Assembly: GCA_963704475.1 (NCBI GenBank)
Contig: OY969900.1
Coordinates: 124,001-188,000, forward strand
Reading direction: 5' to 3'
DNA length: 64,000 bases
Source: UBA9655 sp963704475
Lineage (GTDB): Bacteria; Pseudomonadota; Alphaproteobacteria; UBA9655
The notes beneath the pieces were generated by a model, which saw nothing but the letters and a program-made list of their open reading frames with translations, was not told where the DNA came from and ran no database searches. Position numbers and translations under genes: made by a program. This document shows, one piece after another, positions 55,236-64,000 of the stretch; position 1 is the first letter of the stretch, and each line of letters begins with the position of its first letter.

Positions 55236-55448
55236 GTTTGAAGAAGAAGTACCAGTGACCTCTCCTACTCCCGTTTGTATTGCTAACAAGGTTTATTGAC
55301 ACAATCACTTAACGATTCTTTTGTGTCCTTAATATCAAATAATAGCATCGTGGAGTTAAAACTGTATTAATGGAAGGAAAAAATATGTAGAAAATTTTTT
55401 ACAAGACTGAAATTCATGGCATGACGAGAGGCTATATGTCTTTCTCCC

Positions 55449-57263
55449 TCACTCCACCGTGACAGACTTTGCCAAATTTCGAGGTTGATCAACGTCTGTC
55501 CCTTTAAGGAGGGCTGTATGGTAGGCCAAAAGCTGCAGTGGAAGCGCATAGACAAAAGGAGAGGTCAAGGGTGTTGTATCGGGCATGCTTAAAAGCTGAA
55601 GAGGCAGCGATGAGAGGTGTGCGGCGCCTTTTTTGTCCGTCAGCATAATGACGGGGGCTTTTCGTGCAATGACTTCTTGAACATTGGAGGCTGTTTTTTC
55701 AAAAAGCTCATCATGGGGGGCGATGACAACGACAGGGACTGAAGGGGCTAAAAGGGCAATAGGTCCATGTTTCATTTCACCTGCGGCAAATCCTTCCGCA
55801 TGGATATAACTAATTTCCTTTAATTTAAGGGCCCCTTCAAGGGCGAGAGGATAACTTGTTCCACGTCCTAAAAAGAGGACGTCTGTTGCGTTCATAAAGG
55901 AGGCGGCAATCGCCTTTATTGTTGTGTCCTGGGACAAAGCGGTTTCACAAAGAGTGGGCAATTCCTGCAGTTTCTCGAGATTTTCTTCTAGAGCCTTTTG
56001 CGTTAAAACGCCTCGTTTGAATCCTGCATCAAGAGCAAGGAGAGCAAGAACAGCAAGTTGGGTTGTAAAGGCTTTGGTAGAGGCAACACCAATCTCAGGG
56101 CCCGCATGGGTTAAAAAAACAATATTTGCCCCGCGTGCAATGGAGCTCTCTGGCACATTTACAAGAGAAATAATCGTTTGACCGTGAGACCTCATATAGT
56201 CAAGGGCAGAAAGAGTGTCGATGGTTTCCCCTGATTGAGAGATCAATAAACCCAATCCTTTTTCGGGGAGGGGAGGGGTGCGATAGCGAAATTCGGACGC
56301 TATATCAATTTCAACGGGAAGACGGGCGAATTTTTCAAACCAATATTTGGCAATCCATCCCGCGTAATAGGCCGTCCCACAGGCAGAGATGGTTAATCGA
56401 GGAGTGGATTCCCAAGGGAGAGAGGGTAAAGAAAGGGCTCCATTTTTTAGGTAGGCTTTTAGTGTTGTTTCAATAGCGCGGGGTTGCTCGTAAATTTCCT
56501 TTGCCATAAAGTGCGCGTATCCCGCCTTACTCACAGCATTTTCAGAAACATGACTTTGCTGAATTGGGCGCGTTACAGGGAGGTCTTGTTTGTCAAAAAT
56601 GGTGACATTATTTTGTGATAAAACCGCCCAGTCCCCTTCTTCAAGATAAGAAATATTTTGAGTCAAAGAGACAAGAGCGATGGCGTCTGAGCCTACATAC
56701 ATTTCTTTGTCCCCATAGCCAAGAGCTAAGGGGCTTCCACCTTGACGGGCTGCAATCAGAAGATCGTCATGTCCTGTAAATAAGATGGCGAGAGCAAAAG
56801 TGCCTTTGAGTTGTTTGAGGGCTTTTGCGACGGCATTTTTAGGAGAAAGACCTTCATCTAAATACAGGGCGATAAGGTGGGCTACAACTTCTGTGTCCGT
56901 TTCACTTTCAAACACATATCCTTTTTTCTTTAGGTCTTGGCGCAATTCGACATAGTTCTCAATGATCCCATTATGAACAAGCGCTACTTTAGAATTGAGG
57001 TGAGGGTGAGCATTAACTTCTGATGGTTCTCCATGGGTTGCCCAACGGGTGTGGCCAATACCGGTGTGGCCTGTCAGAGGGTGAGTGCTTAGTTTTTCTT
57101 TAAGGTGACTTAACTTTCCTGCGGCACGTACTCGCCCCAGAATTCCCTTGTCAACGGTGGCAATACCAGCAGAGTCATACCCGCGATATTCAAGCTTTTC
57201 TAGGCCTTGTAAAAGCCTTTTCTCCACAGGAGACGTACCAACAATTCCAATAATGCCACACAT
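55449..57263 (-). CDS. glmS: Glucosamine-6-phosphate synthase (isomerizing)
   Basis: 604 residues. Makes glucosamine-6-phosphate from fructose-6-phosphate and glutamine, the first step to UDP-GlcNAc. The catalytic C2 follows the start (MCGIIGIVG), the glutaminase domain runs to about 230, and two SIS domains follow (SACGTAYYAGW, ISQSGETIDTL, LGRGTSYPLALEGALKLKE). The end LAKSVTVE is canonical. The ATG overlaps the glmU stop by one base. Confidence 0.98.
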   Translation of the reverse strand: MCGIIGIVGTSPVEKRLLQGLEKLEYRGYDSAGIATVDKGILGRVRAAGKLSHLKEKLSTHPLTGHTGIGHTRWATHGEPSEVNAHPHLNSKVALVHNGIIENYVELRQDLKKKGYVFESETDTEVVAHLIALYLDEGLSPKNAVAKALKQLKGTFALAILFTGHDDLLIAARQGGSPLALGYGDKEMYVGSDAIALVSLTQNISYLEEGDWAVLSQNNVTIFDKQDLPVTRPIQQSHVSENAVSKAGYAHFMAKEIYEQPRAIETTLKAYLKNGALSLPSLPWESTPRLTISACGTAYYAGWIAKYWFEKFARLPVEIDIASEFRYRTPPLPEKGLGLLISQSGETIDTLSALDYMRSHGQTIISLVNVPESSIARGANIVFLTHAGPEIGVASTKAFTTQLAVLALLALDAGFKRGVLTQKALEENLEKLQELPTLCETALSQDTTIKAIAASFMNATDVLFLGRGTSYPLALEGALKLKEISYIHAEGFAAGEMKHGPIALLAPSVPVVVIAPHDELFEKTASNVQEVIARKAPVIMLTDKKGAAHLSSLPLQLLSMPDTTPLTSPFVYALPLQLLAYHTALLKGTDVDQPRNLAKSVTVE

Positions 57264-58621
57264 TATGAGTAATCCTTTTCTTTTTGATGTTTTCTTCGGA
57301 ATCTATCAGCGCCTTTTGCAATAACGGTTTGCTTCTCCCGTGCAACAGCAAGGTCGCCACTCTCTACATCTTGGGTTATAACGCTTCCTGCCGCTACCAT
57401 GGCGAAATCGCCGATAGAAAGAGGGGCGATAAGGGAGCTATTAGAGCCAATAAAAACGCCTTGTCCGATGTGGGTTTTTGATTTGCGAAAGCCATCATAA
57501 TTACAGGTAATTGTGCCTGCCCCAATATTGGCCTGATTTCCCACATGTGTGTCTCCAATGTAGCTTAAGTGTTTTGCTTTTGCGCGCACACCAAAGGTGG
57601 ATTTTTTAACTTCTACAAAATTACCAATCTCGGCCTTTTCTTGCAACTCAACACCCCCGCGGAGGTGCGCAAAAGGGCCAATTCGTGCGTGAGGACCGAC
57701 ATGGGTGTCACTGAGTTGGCAAAAAGAAAACACTTCTGCGCCACTTTCGATTGTAACGCCAGGCCTTAAGATCACAAAGGGATGGAGGGTCACATCAGGG
57801 GACAGACGTGTGTCAAAGCTTAAATAAACATGCTGGGGATCTTTTAAAGTAACGCCCGCAGATAGTGCGTGATCCCGCCACCTCATTTGAAGAGCAGCTT
57901 CTGCTTTTGCGAGGTCTTGACGGGTGTTAATCCCCATGAATTCATCCACTTCTCCCTCTACAACAGCGCAATCATATCCCATTTTTCGAGCGCCTTTTAC
58001 CACATCAGGAAGATAATACTCGTTTGCGGCATTGTGAGGAGTGAGTCCTGCGAGCAGGGACGGCAAAAGGTCTGCTCGTATTAGCATGACCCCCGAATTA
58101 CAGAGGGAAATTTCTTGTTGAGCGGGAGTCAAATCTTTTTGCTCAATGATATCTTCAAGTCCTCCCGTCTCGTTTACTATGAGACGACCATATCCTTCTG
58201 GACTTCCTGGGCGCATTCCTAAAAGAATGACGGCCACCTCCGGCTGGGAGTGGCTCAAGGCCATCATTCGCATCAGAGTTTCTTTTTGAATCAGAGGAGT
58301 ATCCCCGTACAGCACGAGTACGTGCCCCTTTGCATGCCCTCTTGCGTTAAGATGAGAGAGGGCGCACCGAACCGCATCCCCTGTTCCAAGGGCTGGATGT
58401 TGGACGATTGTTGTGTGATCAAAAGGGGTTTCAATATCTTTTAGCTCTGGGCTTACGACAAGGATGACGTCCTGCGGATTCATGTGATGGCTGACATCAA
58501 GGACATAATGAAGAACAGGCCTGCCCCCGAGTGGGTGAAGGATTTTAGGCAATGTTGACTTCATCCGTGTTCCTTGGCCTGCAGCCAGAACAACGATGTG
58601 TAAGGGATCTTGTCGTTTCAT
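57263..58621 (-). CDS. glmU: Bifunctional GlmU (uridyltransferase / glucosamine-1-phosphate acetyltransferase)
   Basis: 452 residues from ATG 58621, or 458 from 58639. The longer frame to 58780 runs into intergenic repeats and is unlikely. N-terminal pyrophosphorylase with VVLAAGQGTRMKS and VLYGDTPL, then a left-handed beta-helix of hexapeptide repeats with KKSTFGVRAKAKHLSYIGD and GAGTITCNYDG, the acetyltransferase active site. Completes UDP-GlcNAc synthesis with glmS. Confidence 0.97.
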   Translation of the reverse strand: MKRQDPLHIVVLAAGQGTRMKSTLPKILHPLGGRPVLHYVLDVSHHMNPQDVILVVSPELKDIETPFDHTTIVQHPALGTGDAVRCALSHLNARGHAKGHVLVLYGDTPLIQKETLMRMMALSHSQPEVAVILLGMRPGSPEGYGRLIVNETGGLEDIIEQKDLTPAQQEISLCNSGVMLIRADLLPSLLAGLTPHNAANEYYLPDVVKGARKMGYDCAVVEGEVDEFMGINTRQDLAKAEAALQMRWRDHALSAGVTLKDPQHVYLSFDTRLSPDVTLHPFVILRPGVTIESGAEVFSFCQLSDTHVGPHARIGPFAHLRGGVELQEKAEIGNFVEVKKSTFGVRAKAKHLSYIGDTHVGNQANIGAGTITCNYDGFRKSKTHIGQGVFIGSNSSLIAPLSIGDFAMVAAGSVITQDVESGDLAVAREKQTVIAKGADRFRRKHQKEKDYS

Positions 58622-58704
58622 GATCAAGTTCTTTATCATAAGTGAAGAGCAATCACCAGTTATGACCTCATCAAAAAATATATCAAAATCTTTCGGAGAA
58701 GTAA

Positions 58705-58835
58705 TGCTGTCACCCTGAGCCCAGTTGTCACCCTCAACCCAGTTGTCATCCTGAACTCGTTTCAGGACCTCATGCCACATAACTCCATTGTCATGGGGTC
58801 CCGAAATAAATTCGGGATGACATTGAGGTTCGGGA
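58705..58835. repeat. Cluster of palindromic intergenic repeats
   Basis: CCCAGTTGTCA occurs twice in a row, followed by TCATCCTGAACTCGTTTCAGG and TCCCGAAATAAATTCGGGATGACA. Members of the GTCATCC-type family lie upstream of glmU and overlap its spurious long 5' frame. Confidence 0.75.
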
Positions 58836-58842
58836 TCAAAGC

Positions 58843-59379
58843 CTAAAACAGTACAGAAAGAATGCGTGCCTCTCGTCCACGGTCGGATGAAGACACTTTT
58901 ATTTTTACACGGATTCCCGGCTCAAGAGATTCGTACCCTGCGGCACGTAAAACGGAGGCATGTAAGAAGATATCTCGTCCCCCATCCTCTGGAAAAATAA
59001 ATCCAAATCCTTTAAGGGGGTTAAACCATTTTACTTCACCAACAACTTCTTCTAGGGTCTCTGGGTCAAATACAGGAGAGCGGGAGCTCAAGAAAGCGGA
59101 GGAATAGCGAGGATCTCTGGGGGCAAATTTAATTTCTAAAACGCGGAGAACTTGCCGGCCTTGCATGCCAGTACCTACATCACAAACAATTTGATCTCCT
59201 TCTTCTACCCGTCTGCATCCTGCTGCATCCAGAACAGAAAAATGCATAAAGATTTCGCCTGATTCATCCTCTGGTATTAAAAATCCATACCCTTTTTCGG
59301 GATTGTACCACTTTACTTTCGCTTCCATGCGTACGGGTTCATTGTCATAGTTTTCGTTTATAACAGATTGATTTATCAT
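58843..59379 (-). CDS. Cold-shock protein with two CSD domains
   Basis: 178 residues with two cold-shock domains, about 17-84 and 111-178. Both have the RNA-binding motifs: VKWYNPEKGYGFLIPED and EIFMHFSVL in the first, VKWFNPLKGFGFIFPED and DIFLHASVL in the second. The domains are joined by a serine-rich linker. Double-CSD proteins are common in alphaproteobacteria and act as nucleic-acid chaperones. Confidence 0.95.
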   Translation of the reverse strand: MINQSVINENYDNEPVRMEAKVKWYNPEKGYGFLIPEDESGEIFMHFSVLDAAGCRRVEEGDQIVCDVGTGMQGRQVLRVLEIKFAPRDPRYSSAFLSSRSPVFDPETLEEVVGEVKWFNPLKGFGFIFPEDGGRDIFLHASVLRAAGYESLEPGIRVKIKVSSSDRGREARILSVLF

Positions 59380-59592
59380 ACTTATTATCCTTATTGATTA
59401 TACATTGAGAATTATTATGTGCATTTTTTACTCTAAGGAATCAATCAATATTTTTTCCTTTTGGGAGAACATGAACGTCTCTTATCTTTTTTCCTTTTCC
59501 GCAGGACCATACCATATATATTTTTCTTCGCCAATTTTAAAATGAAATTGTGCTTTTTTCTTGACAATTCCTATCAGTGAGGAGTAAGCCTT

Positions 59593-59616
59593 AAGGAGGT
59601 ATAAGATATGAGTTAA
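59593..59616 (+). promoter_or_regulatory. Strong ribosome site with a three-codon leader ORF before rpmJ
   Basis: AAGGAGGT (59593-59600) is 7 bases before an ATG at 59608 that opens ATG AGT TAA. The rpmJ start follows in the same frame 3 bases after that stop and is about 20 bases from the ribosome site, too far for normal use. Confidence 0.55.
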
Positions 59617-59619
59617 GCT

Positions 59620-59745
59620 ATGAAAGTCGTAAATTCCTTAAAAACCATTAAGTTAAGAGATAAGAATTGTCGCGTCGTTCGGCGAAAAGGACGAATCTAT
59701 GTCATTAATAAATTAAACCCTCGTTATAAGGCCCGCCAAGGATAA
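59620..59745 (+). CDS. rpmJ: 50S ribosomal protein L36 (zinc-free form)
   Basis: 41 residues beginning MKVVNSLKTIKLRDKNC and ending NPRYKARQG, with RVVRRKGRIYVIN in the middle. This is the form lacking the full C-x2-C...H zinc site, usual in alphaproteobacteria. Translation may depend on re-initiation after the short leader ORF. rpoZ follows 24 bp later. Confidence 0.93.
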   Translation: MKVVNSLKTIKLRDKNCRVVRRKGRIYVINKLNPRYKARQG

Positions 59746-59769
59746 CCCCACAATCGGAGACAAAAAATA

Positions 59770-60156
59770 ATGGCTCGTGTTACCGTTGAAGATTGCGTGT
59801 CAGTCGTTTCAAATCGCTTTGATCTTGTGTTGCTTGCGGCTCAAAGGGGGCGTCAAATTTCGGCAGGATCTCCTCTCACAATTTCTCGAGACAATGACAA
59901 AAACTCTGTTGTGGCGTTACGAGAGATTGCTGAGAAAACAATTTCTCTTGATGACCTTCAAGAGATTGTCATTCGTGGGCTCCAAAAGCATTTGCAAGAG
60001 GATGCCCCAGAAGAAGAATTCATGGAACTTTTGGCAGAAGAACAATCCTATGCCGGCGAAGCCATGCATCAGTCAGAAATTGAAGGCCTTGCGCTTGACG
60101 AAATGCTTGATGAGGATGATGAGCCCTTATTAGAAGATGTAACTGAAGAGGAGTAA
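59770..60156 (+). CDS. rpoZ: RNA polymerase omega subunit
   Basis: 128 residues. MARVTVEDCV, NRFDLVLLAAQRGRQISAG and VVALREIAEKTI are the conserved omega core (residues 1-60). The acidic tail after residue 80 is longer than in many homologues. It helps assemble RNA polymerase and binds ppGpp in other bacteria, fitting its position upstream of spoT. Confidence 0.95.
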   Translation: MARVTVEDCVSVVSNRFDLVLLAAQRGRQISAGSPLTISRDNDKNSVVALREIAEKTISLDDLQEIVIRGLQKHLQEDAPEEEFMELLAEEQSYAGEAMHQSEIEGLALDEMLDEDDEPLLEDVTEEE

Positions 60157-60263
60157 TTCAGGAATCCGGAGTCAGGAATCAGGAATCAGGAAATGCTTAC
60201 TCATAGAGCATCACTCTATAAACCTTCCTGGCGCTTGCTCTCTGACCACTGATTACTGGAACA

Positions 60264-62393
60264 ATGATTCGTCAATATGAGTTGGTTGAAGCCGTTAAAG
60301 CCTACGATCCTCATGCTGATGAAGATCTTCTCAATCGGGCTTATGTTTTCGCCATGAAAGCTCACGGAACGCAAGAACGTGCGAACGGAGATCTTTATTT
60401 CACCCATCCATTAGAAGTTGCAGGCATTTTGGTCGGGATGCGCCTAGATGTGGCCACAATTGTGACAGCCCTCCTCCACGACACTCTTGAAGATACTCTC
60501 GCGACGCTTGATGAAATTAAAGCGCTTTTTGGGAAGGAAATCGCCTTTCTCGTTGATGGAGTTACAAAACTTTCTCAAATTGAATTTCAATCAGATAAAG
60601 AAAAACAAGCAGAAAACTTTCGAAAACTTCTGATTGCTATGTCCTCAGATATTCGAGTTCTTCTTATCAAACTCGCTGATCGTCTCCATAATATGCGCAC
60701 CCTTCATTTTGTAGAGCCTGTCGAAAAAAGACTGCGTATTGCTCAGGAGACAATGGAAATTTATGCGCCGCTTGCTGAGCGGATAGGACTTCATTCTGTT
60801 AAGGATGAATTGCAGAATATTTCTTTTTCTCATCTTTATCCCGATGCCTATGGGTCCATTGTGGCGCGCTTGACGTTTTTGCGTGAGCACGGAACGAATG
60901 CTTTGGCGCCCATCATTGAGGAGTTGAAACAAACTCTTGAAGAAAATGGACTTAAGGCAAGTGTCGTGGGACGGGAAAAGATGCCTTATTCTATTTGGCG
61001 CAAGATGCAGCAAAAAAACATCCCCTTTGAACAACTCTCTGATATCATTGCTTTTCGAATTATCGTTGATACGATTCCTGATTGTTATCGTGCGTTAGGT
61101 GTTATTCATAATACCTATCCTGTGGTGCCGGGGCGATTTAAAGATTACATCGGTACTCCTAAAGAGAACAACTATCAATCGATCCATACAGCGATCATTG
61201 GCCCAAATCAACATCGCATCGAAATTCAGATCCGCACCAAAGAAATGGATGATATTGGCGAACTTGGGGTGGCAGCTCATTGGCAATATAAACAAGGGGC
61301 GTCTTATGATGGACATCAATATCGTTGGTTGCGGGGTCTTCTTGATATTCTAGAAAATGCAGAAGGCCCCGAAGAATTTTTAGAGCATACAAAACTTGAG
61401 ATGTTTCACGACCAAGTATTTTGTTTTACGCCTAAAGGAGATCTTATTACGCTTCCTCGGGGAGCAACAGCGATTGATTTTGCCTATGCCGTCCATTCCA
61501 ATATTGGTGATCATTGTACAAGTGTTCGTATTAATGGGCGTATGATGCCTCTTCGCACAGAACTTGAAAATGGAGACCAAGTCGATATTATCACTTCGAA
61601 AGCACAGCATCCCTCTCCTGCGTGGGAGCGATTTGTTGTGACAGGAAAAGCACGTGCGTGTATTCGCCGTTTTGTCCGGAGCCAAATGTATGAACAATTT
61701 GCTAATCTTGGTAAAGAGATGGTTCAAAAAACTTTCCTAAAGGAACATCTTAGAGTTGATGAAAAAAAGTTTGAAAAAGCGATTGAAGCTTTTAATGTTC
61801 AATCTGTTGAAGACGTTTATGCGTATCTAGGGGAAGGATTAAAAACACCCACTGAATTAATTCGGATTCTTTACCCAGATCATAAAGCTGTTCCTCGTAC
61901 GAAAGGGGATCATTTTAAATCTGAGCCTCTTCAGAAAATAAAAAAAGAAAATTTAGCCATATCAGGGTTGATTCCTGGAATGCCTCTTCATCTTGCCGGC
62001 TGCTGTCATCCGATACCGGGAGATCCGATTGTAGGTATTATTACAACAGGGAAAAGGGTGACGATCCACACGTCTGATTGCGCCACTCTCGATCGTTTTG
62101 AATACACGCCGAAGCGATGGATTGACGTTAATTGGAATGAAGACTCTCAAGAAAAAAAATACCATACAGTCCGTATTTTAGTGGTGATAGATCATCGACC
62201 CGAAAGCATAGCGGCCGTGACAACAATTATAGCTCACCACAACGCAAACATTATAGATTTAAAACTTACAAATAAAACACCTGAGTTTGAGGAATTAAAC
62301 ATTGATTTAGATGTCAAAAATCTTGAGCATTTGAAGAATATTATAGCAAGTCTTCGTATGTCGCCGCGCATTATTTCAGTGGAGCGCAGATGA
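60264..62393 (+). CDS. spoT: Bifunctional (p)ppGpp synthetase/hydrolase
   Basis: 709 residues. The N-terminal HD hydrolase has FTHPLEVAGIL and LLHDTLEDT near 71. The synthetase domain has GRFKDYIGTPKENNYQSIHT near 295-308. A TGS domain follows (FTPKGDLITLPRGATAIDFAY), then a conserved cysteine-containing segment (LAGCCHPIPGDPI) and a C-terminal ACT domain. Controls the stringent response. The TGA overlaps the acpS start. Confidence 0.97.
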   Translation: MIRQYELVEAVKAYDPHADEDLLNRAYVFAMKAHGTQERANGDLYFTHPLEVAGILVGMRLDVATIVTALLHDTLEDTLATLDEIKALFGKEIAFLVDGVTKLSQIEFQSDKEKQAENFRKLLIAMSSDIRVLLIKLADRLHNMRTLHFVEPVEKRLRIAQETMEIYAPLAERIGLHSVKDELQNISFSHLYPDAYGSIVARLTFLREHGTNALAPIIEELKQTLEENGLKASVVGREKMPYSIWRKMQQKNIPFEQLSDIIAFRIIVDTIPDCYRALGVIHNTYPVVPGRFKDYIGTPKENNYQSIHTAIIGPNQHRIEIQIRTKEMDDIGELGVAAHWQYKQGASYDGHQYRWLRGLLDILENAEGPEEFLEHTKLEMFHDQVFCFTPKGDLITLPRGATAIDFAYAVHSNIGDHCTSVRINGRMMPLRTELENGDQVDIITSKAQHPSPAWERFVVTGKARACIRRFVRSQMYEQFANLGKEMVQKTFLKEHLRVDEKKFEKAIEAFNVQSVEDVYAYLGEGLKTPTELIRILYPDHKAVPRTKGDHFKSEPLQKIKKENLAISGLIPGMPLHLAGCCHPIPGDPIVGIITTGKRVTIHTSDCATLDRFEYTPKRWIDVNWNEDSQEKKYHTVRILVVIDHRPESIAAVTTIIAHHNANIIDLKLTNKTPEFEELNIDLDVKNLEHLKNIIASLRMSPRIISVERR

Positions 62394-62806
62394 TTATTGG
62401 CATTGGGGTTGATCTTGTAGATATGCGAAGGATAGAGGGACTCCTTCAAACGTATGGAGACCATTTTACCCATAAGATCTTTACAAAAGAAGAGCGGGCC
62501 TATGCAATGACAAGAGCTCATCCGGCGCGCGCATATGCGAATCGATTTGCTGCAAAAGAAGCAGCCCTTAAAGCGCTAGGTACTGGCATGAAGGGGGGTA
62601 TTGGATGGCAAGATATTGAAGTATCGCGCGCTTCTTCAGGGGCTCCTTCTCTTTATTTCCATGGAAAAGCTTATGAACAGTTAGCCGTTCGTCTTCCTTC
62701 TGGATACACAAGTTGCTTGCATGTTTCTTTTTCGGATGAACCTCCTTACTCAACCGCCTTTGTAGTGATATCTGCCTTAAAGGATGAGACCCGCCATATC
62801 ACGTAA
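62390..62806 (+). CDS. acpS: Holo-[acyl-carrier-protein] synthase
   Basis: 138 residues. Attaches phosphopantetheine from CoA to acyl carrier protein. IGIGVDLVDMRRIE supplies the metal-binding aspartate (D8), and FAAKEAALKALGTG near 54-67 carries the glutamate and lysine. Translation is probably coupled to spoT through the ATGA overlap. It converges with trmN6, overlapping its end by 30 bases. Confidence 0.95.
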   Translation: MIIGIGVDLVDMRRIEGLLQTYGDHFTHKIFTKEERAYAMTRAHPARAYANRFAAKEAALKALGTGMKGGIGWQDIEVSRASSGAPSLYFHGKAYEQLAVRLPSGYTSCLHVSFSDEPPYSTAFVVISALKDETRHIT

Positions 62807-63508
62807 GATCGCATCAGCATGGGGGGTGTATTTTGTGCTTTCTCCATGAAGCACCATACCAGGCGCTAGACGCAGGTCACCCTTCATCCCTTTGCGCCCT
62901 TGTATCAATATGCGTCGCGCCGGTTTGGTAGGGCTCGGCCAAAGAGGATATATGACGAGACTGCTAATCTTATCCTCTAAGTGACTCAGGATCTCTGGCA
63001 ATCTTTCGGGTCGGTGAATCATCGTAAACGTCCCTTTTGGCTTGAGCATTTTAAGGCAATAAGTAATCCATTGCCCAAGAGGAATGTTTTCTGTCTTTGC
63101 GAGAGTTTTTCTTGGATGAGGTGAAGATTGACTCCGTTTTTCTTCATAAAAGGGGGGATTTGTCATGACATGATCAAAAGAATACGGCGTAAGAGGAGAG
63201 GGGAGGGAGAGAATATCTCCTTGAATAATATCAACCCGTCCTAAGAGGAGGTTGATATGAATATTTCGTGAGGCAAGATCAACCAACTCTTGTTGGATTT
63301 CAAGGCCCGTTACTGTTACATCCTTACATCGCACAGCCAATGCAAGACAAGCTATTCCACTTCCTGCACCAACTTCCAGAATCCTCTCCCCAGGCTTCGG
63401 ATGAAGACTTGCGCTGAGGAAGAGGGGATCAATACCGGCTCGATAACCTTCCAGAGGTTGAAAAAGATGAAGACGTCCTCCTAAAAAATGATCTAAGGTT
63501 TCACGCAT
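62777..63508 (-). CDS. trmN6: tRNA1(Val) (adenine-37-N6)-methyltransferase-like protein
   Basis: 243 residues. A class I SAM methylase with RILEVGAGSGIACLALA near 43-59 and the base-methylating motif NPPF near 117. The start FLGGRLHLFQPLEGYRAGIDPLFLSAS resembles the YfiC/TrmN6 group, which acts on adenine 37 of tRNA1(Val). Other N6-adenine or RNA methylases remain possible. The downstream ccmH gene overlaps its start by 8 bases. Confidence 0.85.
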   Translation of the reverse strand: MRETLDHFLGGRLHLFQPLEGYRAGIDPLFLSASLHPKPGERILEVGAGSGIACLALAVRCKDVTVTGLEIQQELVDLASRNIHINLLLGRVDIIQGDILSLPSPLTPYSFDHVMTNPPFYEEKRSQSSPHPRKTLAKTENIPLGQWITYCLKMLKPKGTFTMIHRPERLPEILSHLEDKISSLVIYPLWPSPTKPARRILIQGRKGMKGDLRLAPGMVLHGESTKYTPHADAILRDMAGLIL

Positions 63509-63893
63509 GTGTTCGTTGCTTTTTCATAAATATCCTCACAGCTCCCCCTAAGATGATCATAAGAAACAACCCAAAGGGTGCAAGCCACAAGAAAAGAGTA
63601 TGGGAATTGAACGGGGGGCGAAAGAGGATATCATCTCCATAAAGTACCCTTAATTTTTCTAAAATGACAGGTGGGGTGTCTCCTTGATGAAGGTGGTTAA
63701 GCACAAAGGTTTTTAAAGCGATCGCTTCTGGCGTTTCGGACTCCGTAATGGATTGGCCTAAACACACAGGGCAGCGGATTTCTTGAGCAAGAGCATAGAC
63801 TTGTTTTTCTAACACCTCATTGGCATGGGAAGGAGTAGAAAGAAGGCATATCAGGGTGAGAGAATACACGTATTTGAGCGTCATTGGAGTCAT
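63501..63893 (-). CDS. ccmH: Cytochrome c maturation protein CcmH (CycL)
   Basis: 130 residues. Signal peptide 1-24, the thiol motif RCPVCLGQS with cysteines at 41 and 44, and one C-terminal membrane helix (about 97-120). Keeps apocytochrome c thiols reduced for heme ligation. Upstream ccm genes are not in the window. Confidence 0.93.
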   Translation of the reverse strand: MTPMTLKYVYSLTLICLLSTPSHANEVLEKQVYALAQEIRCPVCLGQSITESETPEAIALKTFVLNHLHQGDTPPVILEKLRVLYGDDILFRPPFNSHTLFLWLAPFGLFLMIILGGAVRIFMKKQRTHA

Positions 63894-63898
63894 TCAAC

Positions 63899-64000
63899 TC
63901 ATGTTTTTATTAGCTCGAGTGAATCGTTACCTATTTTTTTTAAAAGTTCTTCCAGTACGTGAGGAACGCCTTGACGACTCAAGGAAGAAATAATGAAGAC
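63899..64000 (-). CDS. obgE: C-terminal end of an Obg-like GTPase (partial)
   Basis: 34 codons enter from the right edge and end TGA at 63901-63899. The visible VFIISSLSRQGVPHVLEELLKKI looks like the last strand-helix of an Obg/CgtA GTPase domain (I-S-S after a strand, then the final helix). Only this tail is seen, so the assignment is tentative. Confidence 0.45.
   Translation of the reverse strand, partial: VFIISSLSRQGVPHVLEELLKKIGNDSLELIKT

Noticed and set aside
58622..58780. A 53-residue N-terminal extension of GlmU
   Set aside because: It is translated intergenic palindromic repeat. The family start coincides with 58621.
60157..60263. Short tandem GGAATCAGGAATC repeats before spoT as a regulatory element
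   Set aside because: Only a few imperfect units, and similar GACCACTGATTACT text appears in other gaps. No function can be argued.

Overview
The window looks like a stretch of a moderately AT-rich alphaproteobacterial chromosome. Supporting features are encoded tRNA CCA ends, the rimP-nusA-infB order, a Tim44-like protein, a DUF1467 membrane protein, a double cold-shock-domain protein, a zinc-free type L36, rpoZ next to spoT, and cytochrome c maturation gene ccmH. Many intergenic palindromes, several toxin-antitoxin loci, decayed genes, transposons and signal-peptide proteins of unknown function suggest a host-associated lineage. Holosporales or another Rickettsiales-like group fits, but this is inference and the sequence names no taxon.

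Layout. 1-6300: end of an MFS symporter, acetoacetyl-CoA synthetase, tRNA-Gly, a MerC-like membrane protein, a decayed DNA-binding-type gene, an exported GNAT protein and a Fic remnant. 6590-17630: uvrA, a ribbon-helix-helix protein, polyprenyl diphosphate synthase, tyrS (frameshifted), yqgE, tRNA-Thr, vapBC, pgi (frameshifted) and mutL. 17700-22410: a secreted protein, a RelE-type toxin-antitoxin pair, ydcF, an EmrB-like exporter and nnrD. 22490-28450: a zeta-toxin locus wrecked by a 131-135 bp miniature element and an IS630 element, a LysE exporter, a divergent paralogous gene pair, an AAA/DUF4143 ATPase behind three 31-bp tandem repeats, and pth with a repeat-encoded tail. 28470-40500: translation genes (ychF, rbfA, infB, nusA, rimP, rlmE, an RsmB-type methylase, ettA) with repeats between them. 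40500-44440: a repeat cluster, tRNA-Ile2, small secreted proteins, tRNA-Leu, a transposase fragment and LysE. 44600-54070: rarA, nadK with an in-frame insertion, a LysR gene, trxB, an esterase, rluB, a glutamine amidotransferase, comEC and a Cys-rich secreted peptide. 54080-64000: a complete IS1595 element, glmU-glmS, a double cold-shock gene, rpmJ, rpoZ, spoT-acpS, trmN6, ccmH and the end of an Obg-like gene.

How the genes work together. The core is translation and its control (tyrS, rimP-nusA-infB-rbfA, ettA, pth, spoT), DNA repair (uvrA, mutL, rarA), envelope precursors (glmU, glmS, polyprenyl diphosphate) and cofactor handling (nadK, nnrD, trxB). Around it lie toxin-antitoxin loci (vapBC, relE-type, a dead zeta locus) and exported proteins that could act in a host.

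The main novelty is in repeats and reading frames. Two repeat families have been captured in frame inside conserved genes: a 36-residue tail on peptidyl-tRNA hydrolase and a roughly 34-residue insert in NAD kinase. A miniature TA-flanked element has landed inside one of these repeats and in the zeta toxin. At least two housekeeping genes, tyrS and pgi, are broken by loss of one base in a seven-base G or C run, and three further loci fit the same pattern. That is either a systematic sequencing fault or real slippage.
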